Of a stretch of 64,000 nt of DNA, positions 36,059-44,198 are shown piece after piece (within the stretch, counting starts at the first letter, position 1; every line of letters begins with the position of its first letter). The notes beneath the pieces were generated by a model that saw nothing but the letters and a program-made list of their open reading frames with translations, had not been told where the DNA came from and ran no database searches. The DNA is taken from assembly GCA_965140775.1 (NCBI GenBank), contig OZ223471.1, positions 2,852,001-2,916,000 of the forward strand. The letters run 5' to 3'. The position numbers and the translations under genes were made by a program. Source of the stretch: UBA6244 sp965140775 (GTDB taxonomy: Bacteria; Bacteroidota; Bacteroidia; Bacteroidales; F082).

Positions 36059-36664
36059 TTAGAACACGTAGGAAATTCCCACATTGATTCCCAGCCAGGT
36101 ATAGGAATCCTGATTTTTTGTTTTGGCAGCCCAATTGTATTTAAAATTGAGGTTCAGCGCGGTATTGCTGCTGCTACCCAGGTAGGCAATAATACCCACT
36201 TCGGGTGCTGCACCAAAATGCCAGTCTTTGCCTTGTTCGTAATAAATGCCCATAAAATCACGCGATTCGATGTAATACGTACCCACGGCCACCCCCATAT
36301 AGGGCATGATGGAACCCTGTGAAAAATAGTAATGGGAAGTAACCATCAAAGGCATGGTATTCAGATAGTGACGCTGATAGCCATAAATAGTTCCTGTTTC
36401 TCCCACATCCTCCGAAGTCCAGCTGTTGTTTTCGTAAAACACATTCCAGCCACCAATACCTCCCACGGTAATCTGGTCGGTAACATATCCGCGTCCTTCG
36501 AGTGAGAATCCCCTGAACGAAGGTTGTCCAATGAAGTCGGTTGTGGAGCCCATGGGAAATCCCATGTTCCAGTCGAAATTCCAGATGCCACCTCCTTGTG
36601 CGAACGAATCAACACCCAAAAGCATGATAAAGGCTGCAATCAGTATGGTCTTAAATTTTTTCAT
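36059..36664 (-). CDS. Outer-membrane beta-barrel protein (OmpA/OmpX-like)
   Basis: A 201-residue protein with a signal peptide (1-22, DSFAQ) and alternating hydrophobic/aromatic strands ending in SYVF, the terminal-Phe signature of beta-barrel outer-membrane proteins. The size fits an eight-strand barrel (FSLEGRGYVTDQITVGGIGG, YMGVAVGTYYIESRD). No C-terminal peptidoglycan-binding domain is present. It lies 23 bp after the DUF4136 gene and shares its transcript; a transport or structural role is unknown. Confidence 0.75.
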   Translation of the reverse strand: MKKFKTILIAAFIMLLGVDSFAQGGGIWNFDWNMGFPMGSTTDFIGQPSFRGFSLEGRGYVTDQITVGGIGGWNVFYENNSWTSEDVGETGTIYGYQRHYLNTMPLMVTSHYYFSQGSIMPYMGVAVGTYYIESRDFMGIYYEQGKDWHFGAAPEVGIIAYLGSSSNTALNLNFKYNWAAKTKNQDSYTWLGINVGISYVF

Positions 36665-36687
36665 GATTTCTCTTTTTAAGTGGTTGA

Positions 36688-37356
36688 TTAATTGGCTGTT
36701 GTATTAAGATATGGCGATTGTTTGAAAGCCTGATCGATGGTGCTGGTAATGCGTTTGTTGTCGTTACCCGACAGTACGCCGTTGATCCCTGCGGTCCAAT
36801 ACACAGGATTGATGGAGTCACCTTTGATCACGCGGTAATCATTGGGATTAAACATTTCCATCCTCAGGCTACCGGTAGTATAGCTGCTATAATAAGGTAC
36901 GGGAGGATAGTAACCGGGATATCCCCAGCCATAACCGCCCCAGCCTCCCCAGCCCCAGCCATAACCGGGATAAGGATACCAGTAGTAAACGCTGACATTT
37001 TTGGTAATCACCGCACTGGGAACTATCACCAAATGCGGGGTTACGGTGGGGTCATCGCCCGAGATGCGGGTATAACCCATGCTGGTCATGTTGCGATCTA
37101 TGTCGCTTAATATCAATGTCTGATTTCCGATGGGAGTAGCATTTTTCGATGTATCGATATTAAACACTGTATCAGGCATATAATACGTGGAATAATCTTT
37201 AAACATGTCGTGCACCGAATCGTAATAATTGGTAAATACGACATCTGTTTCTGACGGACTGAGTGAATCGTCGGGGTAACAAGACTCCAATGTTGACAGA
37301 CCCAAAACCAATGCAACAAACATCAGCATCCGTGTGGCAATTTTTTTACTTTTCAT
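36688..37356 (-). CDS. DUF4136 domain-containing lipoprotein with aromatic/Gly-rich insert
   Basis: A 222-residue protein with a lipoprotein-type signal (LGLSTLESC, the Cys near residue 26). The DUF4136 domain covers most of the mature part (TYYMPDTVFNI, MTSMGYTRISGDDPTVTPHL, VIVPSAVITKNVSV, and SLRMEMFNPND after the insert). Between these lies a striking low-complexity run of Tyr, Trp, Gly and Pro (about residues 124-158). DUF4136 lipoproteins are envelope proteins of unknown function. The gene heads an operon with the outer-membrane barrel at 36059 and has a well-formed promoter upstream. Confidence 0.83.
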   Translation of the reverse strand: MKSKKIATRMLMFVALVLGLSTLESCYPDDSLSPSETDVVFTNYYDSVHDMFKDYSTYYMPDTVFNIDTSKNATPIGNQTLILSDIDRNMTSMGYTRISGDDPTVTPHLVIVPSAVITKNVSVYYWYPYPGYGWGWGGWGGYGWGYPGYYPPVPYYSSYTTGSLRMEMFNPNDYRVIKGDSINPVYWTAGINGVLSGNDNKRITSTIDQAFKQSPYLNTTAN

Positions 37357-37394
37357 AAAGGTAGGATTGGCTTAATAAGAATTAATTCAAATAG

Positions 37395-37424
37395 CAAAAG
37401 TAAATAAAGTATGGCACGAATCAA
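37395..37424 (-). promoter_or_regulatory. Promoter of the DUF4136 operon (TTG - 19 nt - TACTTTTG)
   Basis: Minus strand: TTG at 37424-37422 within TTTTG, 19-nt spacer, -7 box TACTTTTG at 37402-37395. Transcription would start about 32 nt before the ATG at 37356. Confidence 0.65.
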
Positions 37425-37448
37425 AACAAAAAATCACTTCTGTTGTGT

Positions 37449-38993
37449 TTATTGGATTTGATCCATCGGGGGTTTGTGTTTTTTATTGAAGTTCAGGGTT
37501 ATTCCAAGATACACATTAAAACCAAAATAATAGATGCTCATATCGTTTTCGAGTGGTCCCTGCAGGATTCGTTTATCATCGGGGTTGTATTCCACCGGAT
37601 TGGTGAAATTGGCTACTTGTTCCAGATGGGTTGCATAGCCAAAGGAGAGCTCGCCACCGGCAATGAGTTGGTATTTTTGAAACAAATAAAACTGGAATCC
37701 GGCGTTATAGTGGTATATATCGAAATCGGTGGTGTTGATTTTGTTCATGGTACTCAGATTGCCATAATTCACGTTTTTCACATTGTTGAAATCGGTTCTG
37801 AACCCGTTCATAAATAGTAGATGATCGTTGAGCCGCCAACGGTAGGCAATGGCAAAGTTGAGAACCGCTTTGGAAGCATCGGCCACCGAAAGCCAATCTT
37901 TGTTTTCCAGCTTGTCGTAAACGATGCTCGAGGTAATATCCGATCGAATGGGGGCTTCAATCATGCGGTAGGGTTTGATTTGAGCAAAGTACTCCATGGT
38001 AAAATAAAGCTTCTTTTTATCTTGATCCACATCAAAAATAAACCCGAAGGCCACCGACCAGGGATAGAGGATTCTTGTTTTGAGTTCCGAACCCACCAAC
38101 CCGTTGGTTACGGTGTATCCGTGCATAAACTCACCGGTTTCAGGATTGGTAATGTCGCTAACGCGAAAGGTGCGCAGGGCTTCATTTTTAGTGGAAAACA
38201 ACGACAAGGATTGGGTGGTGATATTGAGTCCGAATCGCCACCTGGCGCCAATATACGAAAAGCCCACCTTGCCAATGAGGCGCACGTTGTTGTATCTGAA
38301 CGATTCCACATAACTGCCCTCGGCAACGATGGAGGGGTTGGCAACCGAATCAATCCAGAGGGTATCGGTGGGAGAAAAAGCAACTGCCGAGTTTTGGTTG
38401 TTGTAACTGAGCTGTGCAATGGATGTGAAAAGGCTTGCCCCTATTTTAAACCTTTCGGATACATCGTAGGAAGCGGCAACACCAATCCAATTGTCCACGT
38501 AATTCAATCGATAATTGTAGGAAGTACTGTAATTTTCCGTGCCGGGAACTTCATGTAAGATGTCCAGCGGCCTCGAATTGTAATAGTTGAGAAAGATGTT
38601 TTCCTTCAGCCTGGTAATGCTGGTAAGGGCAATACTAAATTTACTGTCTTTTTTGCGAAAGCTGTAGGATAAAAACTGTGGCATGACATTAAAATTAATG
38701 CCTGACAGATTGATTTGATCGCCCAACACATTGCGGTACGAATACACGCCCCACGAAAACAAACTGGCTGCAAACGACAAATTGGAACCCTGTTTAATTT
38801 CGGAAATGGTAGCCGGATTGAAATATATGGAAGCATTTCCTGCATCACCTGCCACCACCGCACCCGAAAGCAAAGACGATTGCGAATTAAAATTCAAAGT
38901 CCAGTAGTGGTTCATCAACTGCGCACGAGCTGATAAAGAGGCAGTTATAACGAGTAAAATCAATAAAACCCGAGAAATATGGGAGAACTTCAT
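37449..38993 (-). CDS. OMPP1/FadL-type outer-membrane protein
   Basis: A 514-residue protein with a signal peptide (1-24, SARAQ) and a long beta-rich body. The GDAGNASIYFNPATISEIKQ segment (about 46-66) is the N-terminal hatch-like motif of FadL/OMPP1 porins, where a conserved NPA-type turn precedes the barrel. Alternating strands continue to the C-terminus (YFGFNVYLGITLNFNKK). FadL-type proteins move hydrophobic compounds across the outer membrane; the substrate here is unknown. It lies just upstream of the DUF4136 promoter on the same strand but is probably separate. Confidence 0.75.
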   Translation of the reverse strand: MKFSHISRVLLILLVITASLSARAQLMNHYWTLNFNSQSSLLSGAVVAGDAGNASIYFNPATISEIKQGSNLSFAASLFSWGVYSYRNVLGDQINLSGINFNVMPQFLSYSFRKKDSKFSIALTSITRLKENIFLNYYNSRPLDILHEVPGTENYSTSYNYRLNYVDNWIGVAASYDVSERFKIGASLFTSIAQLSYNNQNSAVAFSPTDTLWIDSVANPSIVAEGSYVESFRYNNVRLIGKVGFSYIGARWRFGLNITTQSLSLFSTKNEALRTFRVSDITNPETGEFMHGYTVTNGLVGSELKTRILYPWSVAFGFIFDVDQDKKKLYFTMEYFAQIKPYRMIEAPIRSDITSSIVYDKLENKDWLSVADASKAVLNFAIAYRWRLNDHLLFMNGFRTDFNNVKNVNYGNLSTMNKINTTDFDIYHYNAGFQFYLFQKYQLIAGGELSFGYATHLEQVANFTNPVEYNPDDKRILQGPLENDMSIYYFGFNVYLGITLNFNKKHKPPMDQIQ

Positions 38994-39505
38994 TGGCCAA
39001 TTCTTTTGACCAAAGTAGTAAAAATGTGGCTATCTCTTGTGTGCGGTTGATGAAAAATGTTCTGGATGTTGTTGCCCCAAGCATGAACGCGTGGGGCAAG
39101 TCTTCAAGCGTGGACGCTTGAAGCAGTAGTGTGGACGCTTGAAGCAGTATGGGGTAGGCCTTCAAGCGTGGACGCTTGAAGCAGTAGCGTGGACGCTTGA
39201 AGCTGAAAAGGGGTGGACGCTTGAAGCTGGAAAAGAGGTTCGTCTCCCTACTCCCCCCCCCCCGATGGCTCCTAAATTCCGCATGTCTCCGCAAAAAGAA
39301 TCTGGAAGTGTTTTTATGACCAAAAAATGTAAGAAATTGTTGATTTTTTGGCTTTTTTGACTGCATTAGCTGTAACACATTGAAAAAAGAATGCTTAAGG
39401 AGCTTCTGTGTTGATCATTTTTTCATTCTGTTGCAATGCCTTTCCTTCTACTTTTTTAGGAAAAAGTGTCAATTAGTTGATAATAAGGCTATTAATTGAT
39501 TTTGG
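38994..39505. other. Non-coding region with palindromic array and C-tract
   Basis: About 510 bp without a convincing gene. It holds the tandem palindromic array at 39072-39227, an 11-nt C-tract at 39253-39263 and the downstream flank of the transposase gene. An open frame on the plus strand (39139-39360) is produced by the repeat and has no protein-like composition. Confidence 0.65.
39072..39227. repeat. Tandem array of palindromic units, core CAAGCGTGGACGCTTG
   Basis: Five copies of GTGGACGCTTGAAGC start at 39110, 39131, 39168, 39189 and 39213. Two of them extend to the full 20-bp palindrome TTCAAGCGTGGACGCTTGAA (39103-39122 and 39161-39180: 9-bp arms, GG centre). A sixth, degenerate unit lies at 39079-39094, enclosed by its own 8-bp stem TTGCCCCA/TGGGGCAA (39072-39099). 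Spacing between units is irregular (21-37 bp), unlike CRISPR. The array lies between an outer-membrane protein gene and a transposase gene. Confidence 0.85.
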
Positions 39506-40840
39506 TTATGTTGAGTTCAAAGATAATGTAATGTATTTATTAGAATCTGTAAAGATTTTCAGCGTGATTTGGCGCGAACGCTTGATCCATGTTGCGGGCA
39601 AAATAATAAATCTGAACAAGAACTTTTTTACCCGGTATGTTGGTTTGAGTGTGTCAGTAAGTTGTGAAAAGTGTTGAATAATAAACACATAAATATTCTT
39701 GAAAAAAGCTGTCAATCCAAGAAAGACAGTGTTGTTTTCCAATGTTGAAAAACACATATTGTTCCATCCCCAATCGTTCTTTAGGATATCAAATTGCTTT
39801 TCTGGATTTCCCCTGTGGTTATAAAAAATGGCAACTTCAACCGGTGTCATTTCTAGATTGTTCGTTAAAATAGCCCGGTACTCATACGCATCATCGGTGA
39901 ACATATCCATTTGCATGTCATCTCTTAGTTTTCTCTTGACAACAAGCCTGTATGGCTTGGCATCAATACCATCTTCTCTGGCTTGGCTGACAAAAGGTTC
40001 TATCATGATTGATCCAACCTGCATCGGCTCATTGGTGCTATCAGTGATATGTTCCCATTCTCCTAACTGGTTAAAGTACTTGGCTATGTAGCTGTTTCTA
40101 CAGCCGATATAAAAATTCTCAACATTTTGTTCCAGTAATTTTACAACATCATACTGGTAAGATGCTGCATCAGCTCTGAAATGGGTGGCCTTTTTTATAT
40201 CATTTTGGTTCAATTGCTCAAACAAGCGAGTTAGGGTATCAGACTGAAAGGCTTTTGCATCGCTGTTTCCATTCCTGTTTTCTACAAAGAGAACATGCTC
40301 CTCATTGAGATAACAAATACCGGGCTGATAACCTGGATTTCTTTTGTAGGTCATCTTACTGTCGCTCTTCTCGTTGAAGATGATGGTATTATCGTAGTCT
40401 AATGTCAGTTCTTGTGCATCAAATACCCCCTGCTGCTTTAAAAGGGATATGTTAAGTTGATTGATAAACTCATTTGAATTGTAGGTGTGGGTGATAACTC
40501 CGCGTTTGGTTTCGCATTGTTTGTTTTCAACTGCCAACTCCTTTAACCTTCTGAGTACTGTATCCGGACTTGGCATCTTGACAAAAGGATTGTCTTTAAA
40601 GTGACCCCTTAAATGGATTTGCAGATCCTCAATACAGTCCCCACCGCATAGATATATGCTTAACATTGAATTGATTATATCCTTCCATCGATACTCACTC
40701 TGATTGGCAAGTGTAGGAAAACTTTTCTCGATTAAGGCATTGATCTGGCTTCGCTCCAAAAAATCAAACACAAAATTTATTCCGCCAAATGCACTTATTG
40801 ATTTACTTTGTTGTATCTTCACCGCAGTATTTGTTAGCAC
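39506..40840 (-). CDS. IS1380-like (IS4-superfamily) transposase
   Basis: A 444-residue DDE transposase. Recognisable parts: LTLDYDNTIIFNEKSD (first Asp), THFRADAASYQYDVVKLLE (second Asp) and IFYNHRGNPEKQFDILKNDW followed by GWNNM (the Glu in the Y-x-x-R-G-x-x-E-x-x-F pattern). This order and the last motif fit the IS1380 family. The start appears to be GTG at 40840. The reading frame is complete, so the element may be active, but clear terminal inverted repeats and a target duplication could not be identified, so the insertion limits are uncertain. No passenger gene. Confidence 0.88.
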   Translation of the reverse strand: MLTNTAVKIQQSKSISAFGGINFVFDFLERSQINALIEKSFPTLANQSEYRWKDIINSMLSIYLCGGDCIEDLQIHLRGHFKDNPFVKMPSPDTVLRRLKELAVENKQCETKRGVITHTYNSNEFINQLNISLLKQQGVFDAQELTLDYDNTIIFNEKSDSKMTYKRNPGYQPGICYLNEEHVLFVENRNGNSDAKAFQSDTLTRLFEQLNQNDIKKATHFRADAASYQYDVVKLLEQNVENFYIGCRNSYIAKYFNQLGEWEHITDSTNEPMQVGSIMIEPFVSQAREDGIDAKPYRLVVKRKLRDDMQMDMFTDDAYEYRAILTNNLEMTPVEVAIFYNHRGNPEKQFDILKNDWGWNNMCFSTLENNTVFLGLTAFFKNIYVFIIQHFSQLTDTLKPTYRVKKFLFRFIILPATWIKRSRQITLKIFTDSNKYITLSLNST

Positions 40841-40863
40841 ACCAAATATGGTGAAAATACTTG

Positions 40864-40898
40864 AACTGTAAGACTTTCTCCTGAAATGTTTTACAGTT
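40864..40898 (+). other. Hairpin upstream of the transposase gene
   Basis: AACTGTAA (40864-40871) and TTACAGTT (40891-40898) form an 8-bp stem with a 19-nt loop, followed on the plus strand by more T. It could terminate plus-strand transcription; in the minus direction it would fold just before the transposase start and could limit translation from read-through RNA. Confidence 0.5.
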
Positions 40899-40940
40899 TT
40901 TTTTGTTAATAACCTGCGGAATTAAGGGGCTATCGGGGCC

Positions 40941-41789
40941 CTACTCCACCTTCTCAATCTTCGTGTCCACAAAGCTGCTGATAGTAGCGGGGAATTTTGA
41001 TCCGTTTTGCTCTATATCGAGGGTCATGTCCATTTGAATGCTGGAAACCTTGACCATCCCGGTTTTACTGTCAACGGTCATGGTTCCGGTGATGGTTCCC
41101 GACAAATTACCCGGAGCATCGGGGTTGGTGATGTTGGCCGACAAATCGCCTTTCATGTCCAGGAGCGCTTCCTTGCGGGTAGCTTTTTTTAAGGTGTACA
41201 CCATTTTAATGACCATTTCGGCCTCTTCGGTGGTCTCAAGTTCCGACTCCCAACTTTCGCCTACCTTCACCTTATGATCCGGATATACGGCGTAATTATT
41301 GCCGGTGGTAACACTGCTTGGTGTTTCACCCGCATCGCCCAAAGCGCTCAAGTCCACATCCTTTATTTGTCCACGGTCGTTCATAACAGAAATGACCGAA
41401 GCATTGATCAATTTATTCATTTGCTCTGCAAATTCAGGACCCATGGGCGAATTAAAGGTAGTACTGTCGTCGGAATCGTAATTTATTTCCATACCAAAAA
41501 TCTGCTGATTCATAACGATCCGGTTAAAGGTGGTTCGTTGTGTTATCAAGTCATTTTTCACCGAATCAATATGTGAAGTTGTATAAAAAGTCATGTCCTG
41601 ATCCAACGCAATTTTCTGCCCATTGGCGTCAAACTGAATGGTTTGTTCAATTTGAGAAACCACGGAAAATTGGTCGTTCACCTTGAGGTTGTATTTTAAT
41701 TCGATACTTTTTTGCGCCACGACGCCATTAAAACTACCGGATAAAATAAGGATCGAAAAAACGAGTAATAGGTTTAATTTTGTTTTCAT
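40941..41789 (-). CDS. DUF6263-like exported protein
   Basis: A 282-residue protein from the ATG at 41789, giving a clean signal peptide (about 1-26, NGVVAQ); an in-frame ATG at 41837 would overlap dnaB. The mature part is an all-beta domain with LKYNLKVNDQFSVVSQIEQT, IFGMEINYDSDDSTTFNSPM, KVGESWESE and KTGMVKVSSIQMDMTLDIEQ, which resemble DUF6263. Function unknown; probably periplasmic or outer-membrane associated. It follows dnaB after 16 bp. Confidence 0.7.
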   Translation of the reverse strand: MKTKLNLLLVFSILILSGSFNGVVAQKSIELKYNLKVNDQFSVVSQIEQTIQFDANGQKIALDQDMTFYTTSHIDSVKNDLITQRTTFNRIVMNQQIFGMEINYDSDDSTTFNSPMGPEFAEQMNKLINASVISVMNDRGQIKDVDLSALGDAGETPSSVTTGNNYAVYPDHKVKVGESWESELETTEEAEMVIKMVYTLKKATRKEALLDMKGDLSANITNPDAPGNLSGTITGTMTVDSKTGMVKVSSIQMDMTLDIEQNGSKFPATISSFVDTKIEKVE

Positions 41790-41805
41790 TGTGTGATATT
41801 TAAAG

Positions 41806-43323
41806 TTAAAAGGGAGTATCTTCCTCCTCCAGATCATTGTTCATTTTTGATGAGAAACTTTTTATTCCTGCATTCATGTCGCTGTGAGCGTGAGGTCCAC
41901 CATCGTAGCCGGCCGAATAGTCTTCAAACTTGGCAAAATCGGCGATAAACTTCAATTTTACATCCCCAACGGCTCCGTTACGGTGCTTGGCGATGATAAT
42001 TTCGGAAACTCCCTGCGTGGGCGATCCGTCTTCAAATTGTTCCAGTTTGTAATATTCTGCACGATAGATAAAGAGCACCAGGTCGGCATCCTGCTCGATG
42101 GCACCCGATTCGCGCAAGTCGGAAAGGATGGGTCGTTTGGCCTGACCAGGACGGGTTTCAACGGCACGACTCAACTGCGAAAGGGCCAGAACGGGAATGT
42201 CCAGCTCTTTGGCCAACGCCTTGAGCGAACGGGAAATCTGTGAAATTTCCTGCTCACGGTTTCCTCTGTTTTCGCCACCGGAAGTCATCAACTGCAAATA
42301 ATCGATGAACACCATCTGTATGTCGTATTGCTGCTTGAGCCTGCGACATTTGGCGCGCAGTTCAAAAATGGAAAGCGCCGGTGTGTCGTCGATATACATT
42401 TTGGCATCCACCAAATTGGATATTTTATCGGTAAGTTGTTGCCATTCGTAACTGGCCAACTCACCCCGTTTGAGTTTGTCGGCTTTCAACTCGGTTTCGC
42501 TGGAAATCAAACGGGTAACCAACTGAACGGAGGACATTTCCAGCGAGAAAAACGCCACCGGTTTACCATATTCCACCGCCACATTACGTGCCATATTGAG
42601 GGCAAAGGCGGTTTTTCCCATGGAAGGACGCGCAGCCAGAATGATTAAGTCGGATTTTTGCCACCCAGAAGTGATTCGGTCCAAAGCAACGAAACCGGAA
42701 GGAACCCCGCGCATGGAACCGTCGGCATCACGTGCATGCTCAATATCTGAAATTGCCTGACGAACCAATGCCGGCATGTCCTGAAAGCTTCGTCGCAAAT
42801 TGGTTTCAGATACCGAAAACAAACTTTGTTCGGCTTTGTCGAGCAAGTTAAACACATCGGTGGTATCTTCAAATGCATCCTTGATGGTTTCCGATGAAAT
42901 GCGAATAAGCTCACGCTGTATGTGCTTCTGTAGGATGATGCGGGCATGAAATTCCACGTTGGCTCCCGAAGCTATCCGGCTGGTGAGCATGGTAATAAAA
43001 TAGGGACCTCCCACTATTTCCAACTGTCCCTGACTCTTAAGTTTATTTGTAACCGTAAGGATATCAATGGGTTCTGACTCGGAAAAAAGTTCAGAAATGG
43101 CACTGTAAATTTTCTGGTGACTGTCTTTGTAAAAAACTTTCGGTGTAAGAATGTCGATTACGGCCGAAACGGCATCTTTTTCAATCATCATGGCACCTAA
43201 AACAGCTTCTTCCAAATCGATGGCCTGCGGTGGGACTTTCCCATGCTCGTAGGTCGGTTGCATTCCACCTGCGGTCAACTTGGATACGCCTGATTTCCTG
43301 ACTTCTTTCTTAACTTCTTCCAT
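41806..43323 (-). CDS. dnaB: Replicative DNA helicase DnaB
   Basis: A 505-residue helicase. The N-terminal primase-interaction domain starts at PPQAIDLEEAVLGAMMIEKD (~31-50). The RecA-like domain has Walker A ARPSMGKTAFALNMARN (~228-244), Walker B MVFIDYLQLM, and the arginine-finger and DNA-binding loop regions ALAKELDIPVLALSQLSR and LSDLRESGAIEQDADLV. It unwinds the replication fork as a hexamer. Complete length for Bacteroidota. Ends with a short acidic tail (MNNDLEEEDTPF). Confidence 0.97.
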   Translation of the reverse strand: MEEVKKEVRKSGVSKLTAGGMQPTYEHGKVPPQAIDLEEAVLGAMMIEKDAVSAVIDILTPKVFYKDSHQKIYSAISELFSESEPIDILTVTNKLKSQGQLEIVGGPYFITMLTSRIASGANVEFHARIILQKHIQRELIRISSETIKDAFEDTTDVFNLLDKAEQSLFSVSETNLRRSFQDMPALVRQAISDIEHARDADGSMRGVPSGFVALDRITSGWQKSDLIILAARPSMGKTAFALNMARNVAVEYGKPVAFFSLEMSSVQLVTRLISSETELKADKLKRGELASYEWQQLTDKISNLVDAKMYIDDTPALSIFELRAKCRRLKQQYDIQMVFIDYLQLMTSGGENRGNREQEISQISRSLKALAKELDIPVLALSQLSRAVETRPGQAKRPILSDLRESGAIEQDADLVLFIYRAEYYKLEQFEDGSPTQGVSEIIIAKHRNGAVGDVKLKFIADFAKFEDYSAGYDGGPHAHSDMNAGIKSFSSKMNNDLEEEDTPF

Positions 43324-43328
43324 GAAGC

Positions 43329-43336
43329 CAAAAATA
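43329..43336 (-). promoter_or_regulatory. Putative -7 box (TATTTTTG) next to the dnaB start
   Basis: Minus-strand TATTTTTG ends 5 bp before the dnaB ATG, so the predicted transcript would be leaderless. A promoter further upstream cannot be excluded. Confidence 0.35.
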
Positions 43337-43430
43337 CAAATAATGATTTTGGTTGACGGCCATGTTAATAAATTAATTTAAAAAGCGTCGGAAACAATCG
43401 TTTTTACTTATAAATCTATAAGTTACGAAA

Positions 43431-44147
43431 TTAATTGGTTCCCGAAATTACCACATCGGCCTCCTCGAAAAGGGGCACTCCCTGATAGCGACGAAACAGT
43501 TGGGCAATGGTGAGCACATCCTTTTGGCAATAGGTAACAATCCGCTCAAGGTCTTGATCTTCCCAATAAACCTTGCCTACCATGCTTCCGTCGATGTCGT
43601 CCTTTGGGGTGGGAATGTCGAAGATGGCAGCCAGTAACTCCAGCGAAGTGTAATGTTTGTAATCGCCAAATTTCCACAATTCCATGGTATCCAGATGTTG
43701 CACCTCCCAGGGCTTTTTGCCCGCCAAATCAAGGATGGCCGGAAGTTCAACACCATTGATGAGCATGCGGCGCGCCATGTATGGAAAATCAAATTCCTTG
43801 CCGTTGTGGGCACAAAGCAAAAAATCGCGTTGATCGAAATACCCCTTCAACATGGAAGCAAATTCCTGTAGCAGAATTTTTTCATCATCACCGTAGTACG
43901 ACTTGATACGAAACTCCTTTCCCGACTGAAACCCGCAGGAAATGCAGACAATTTTCCCGAATTCGGCAAAGATTCCGGCCTTGCCATATACCCCCTCCGG
44001 TGTGTCGTTTTCATCGTCAAGCAGGCGTTTGGCCTTTTTATCCCACAACGATTTCATCTTGTTATTCAATGCATTATAGTCGGGAACGGCCGGAACAGTT
44101 TCTATGTCAAGAAACAATATTTTGTCGTAAGGATACTGATTTAACAT
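43431..44147 (-). CDS. PolB-type 3'-5' exonuclease (DEDDy family)
   Basis: A 238-residue predicted exonuclease. The DEDD motifs are visible: ILFLDIETVPA (Exo I, Asp/Glu at 14 and 16), LCAHNGKEFDFPYMARRM (Exo II Asp) and ERIVTYCQKDVLTIAQLF (Exo III, Tyr and Asp). An HLDTMELWKFGDYKHYTSLE segment is typical of this family, annotated as a predicted 3'-5' exonuclease related to the PolB proofreading domain. It lies upstream of dnaB on the same strand, so a role in DNA repair or replication is plausible. Confidence 0.9.
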   Translation of the reverse strand: MLNQYPYDKILFLDIETVPAVPDYNALNNKMKSLWDKKAKRLLDDENDTPEGVYGKAGIFAEFGKIVCISCGFQSGKEFRIKSYYGDDEKILLQEFASMLKGYFDQRDFLLCAHNGKEFDFPYMARRMLINGVELPAILDLAGKKPWEVQHLDTMELWKFGDYKHYTSLELLAAIFDIPTPKDDIDGSMVGKVYWEDQDLERIVTYCQKDVLTIAQLFRRYQGVPLFEEADVVISGTN

Positions 44148-44198
44148 GTTTGGGGTTTTTAAAGATAAAAGTACAAAAAATCGTAACTTGCACCCATT

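Noticed and set aside
39103..39227. CRISPR array
   Set aside because: The units are palindromic throughout, spacers are 6-22 nt and irregular, only partly unique, and no cas gene is nearby.
39486..40915. AGGCTATTAA (39486) and TTAATAACCT (40906) as terminal inverted repeats of the IS1380-like element
   Set aside because: Nine of ten positions match, but such a match is expected by chance when comparing ~150-bp flanks, and no target duplication surrounds it. The element ends remain undefined.
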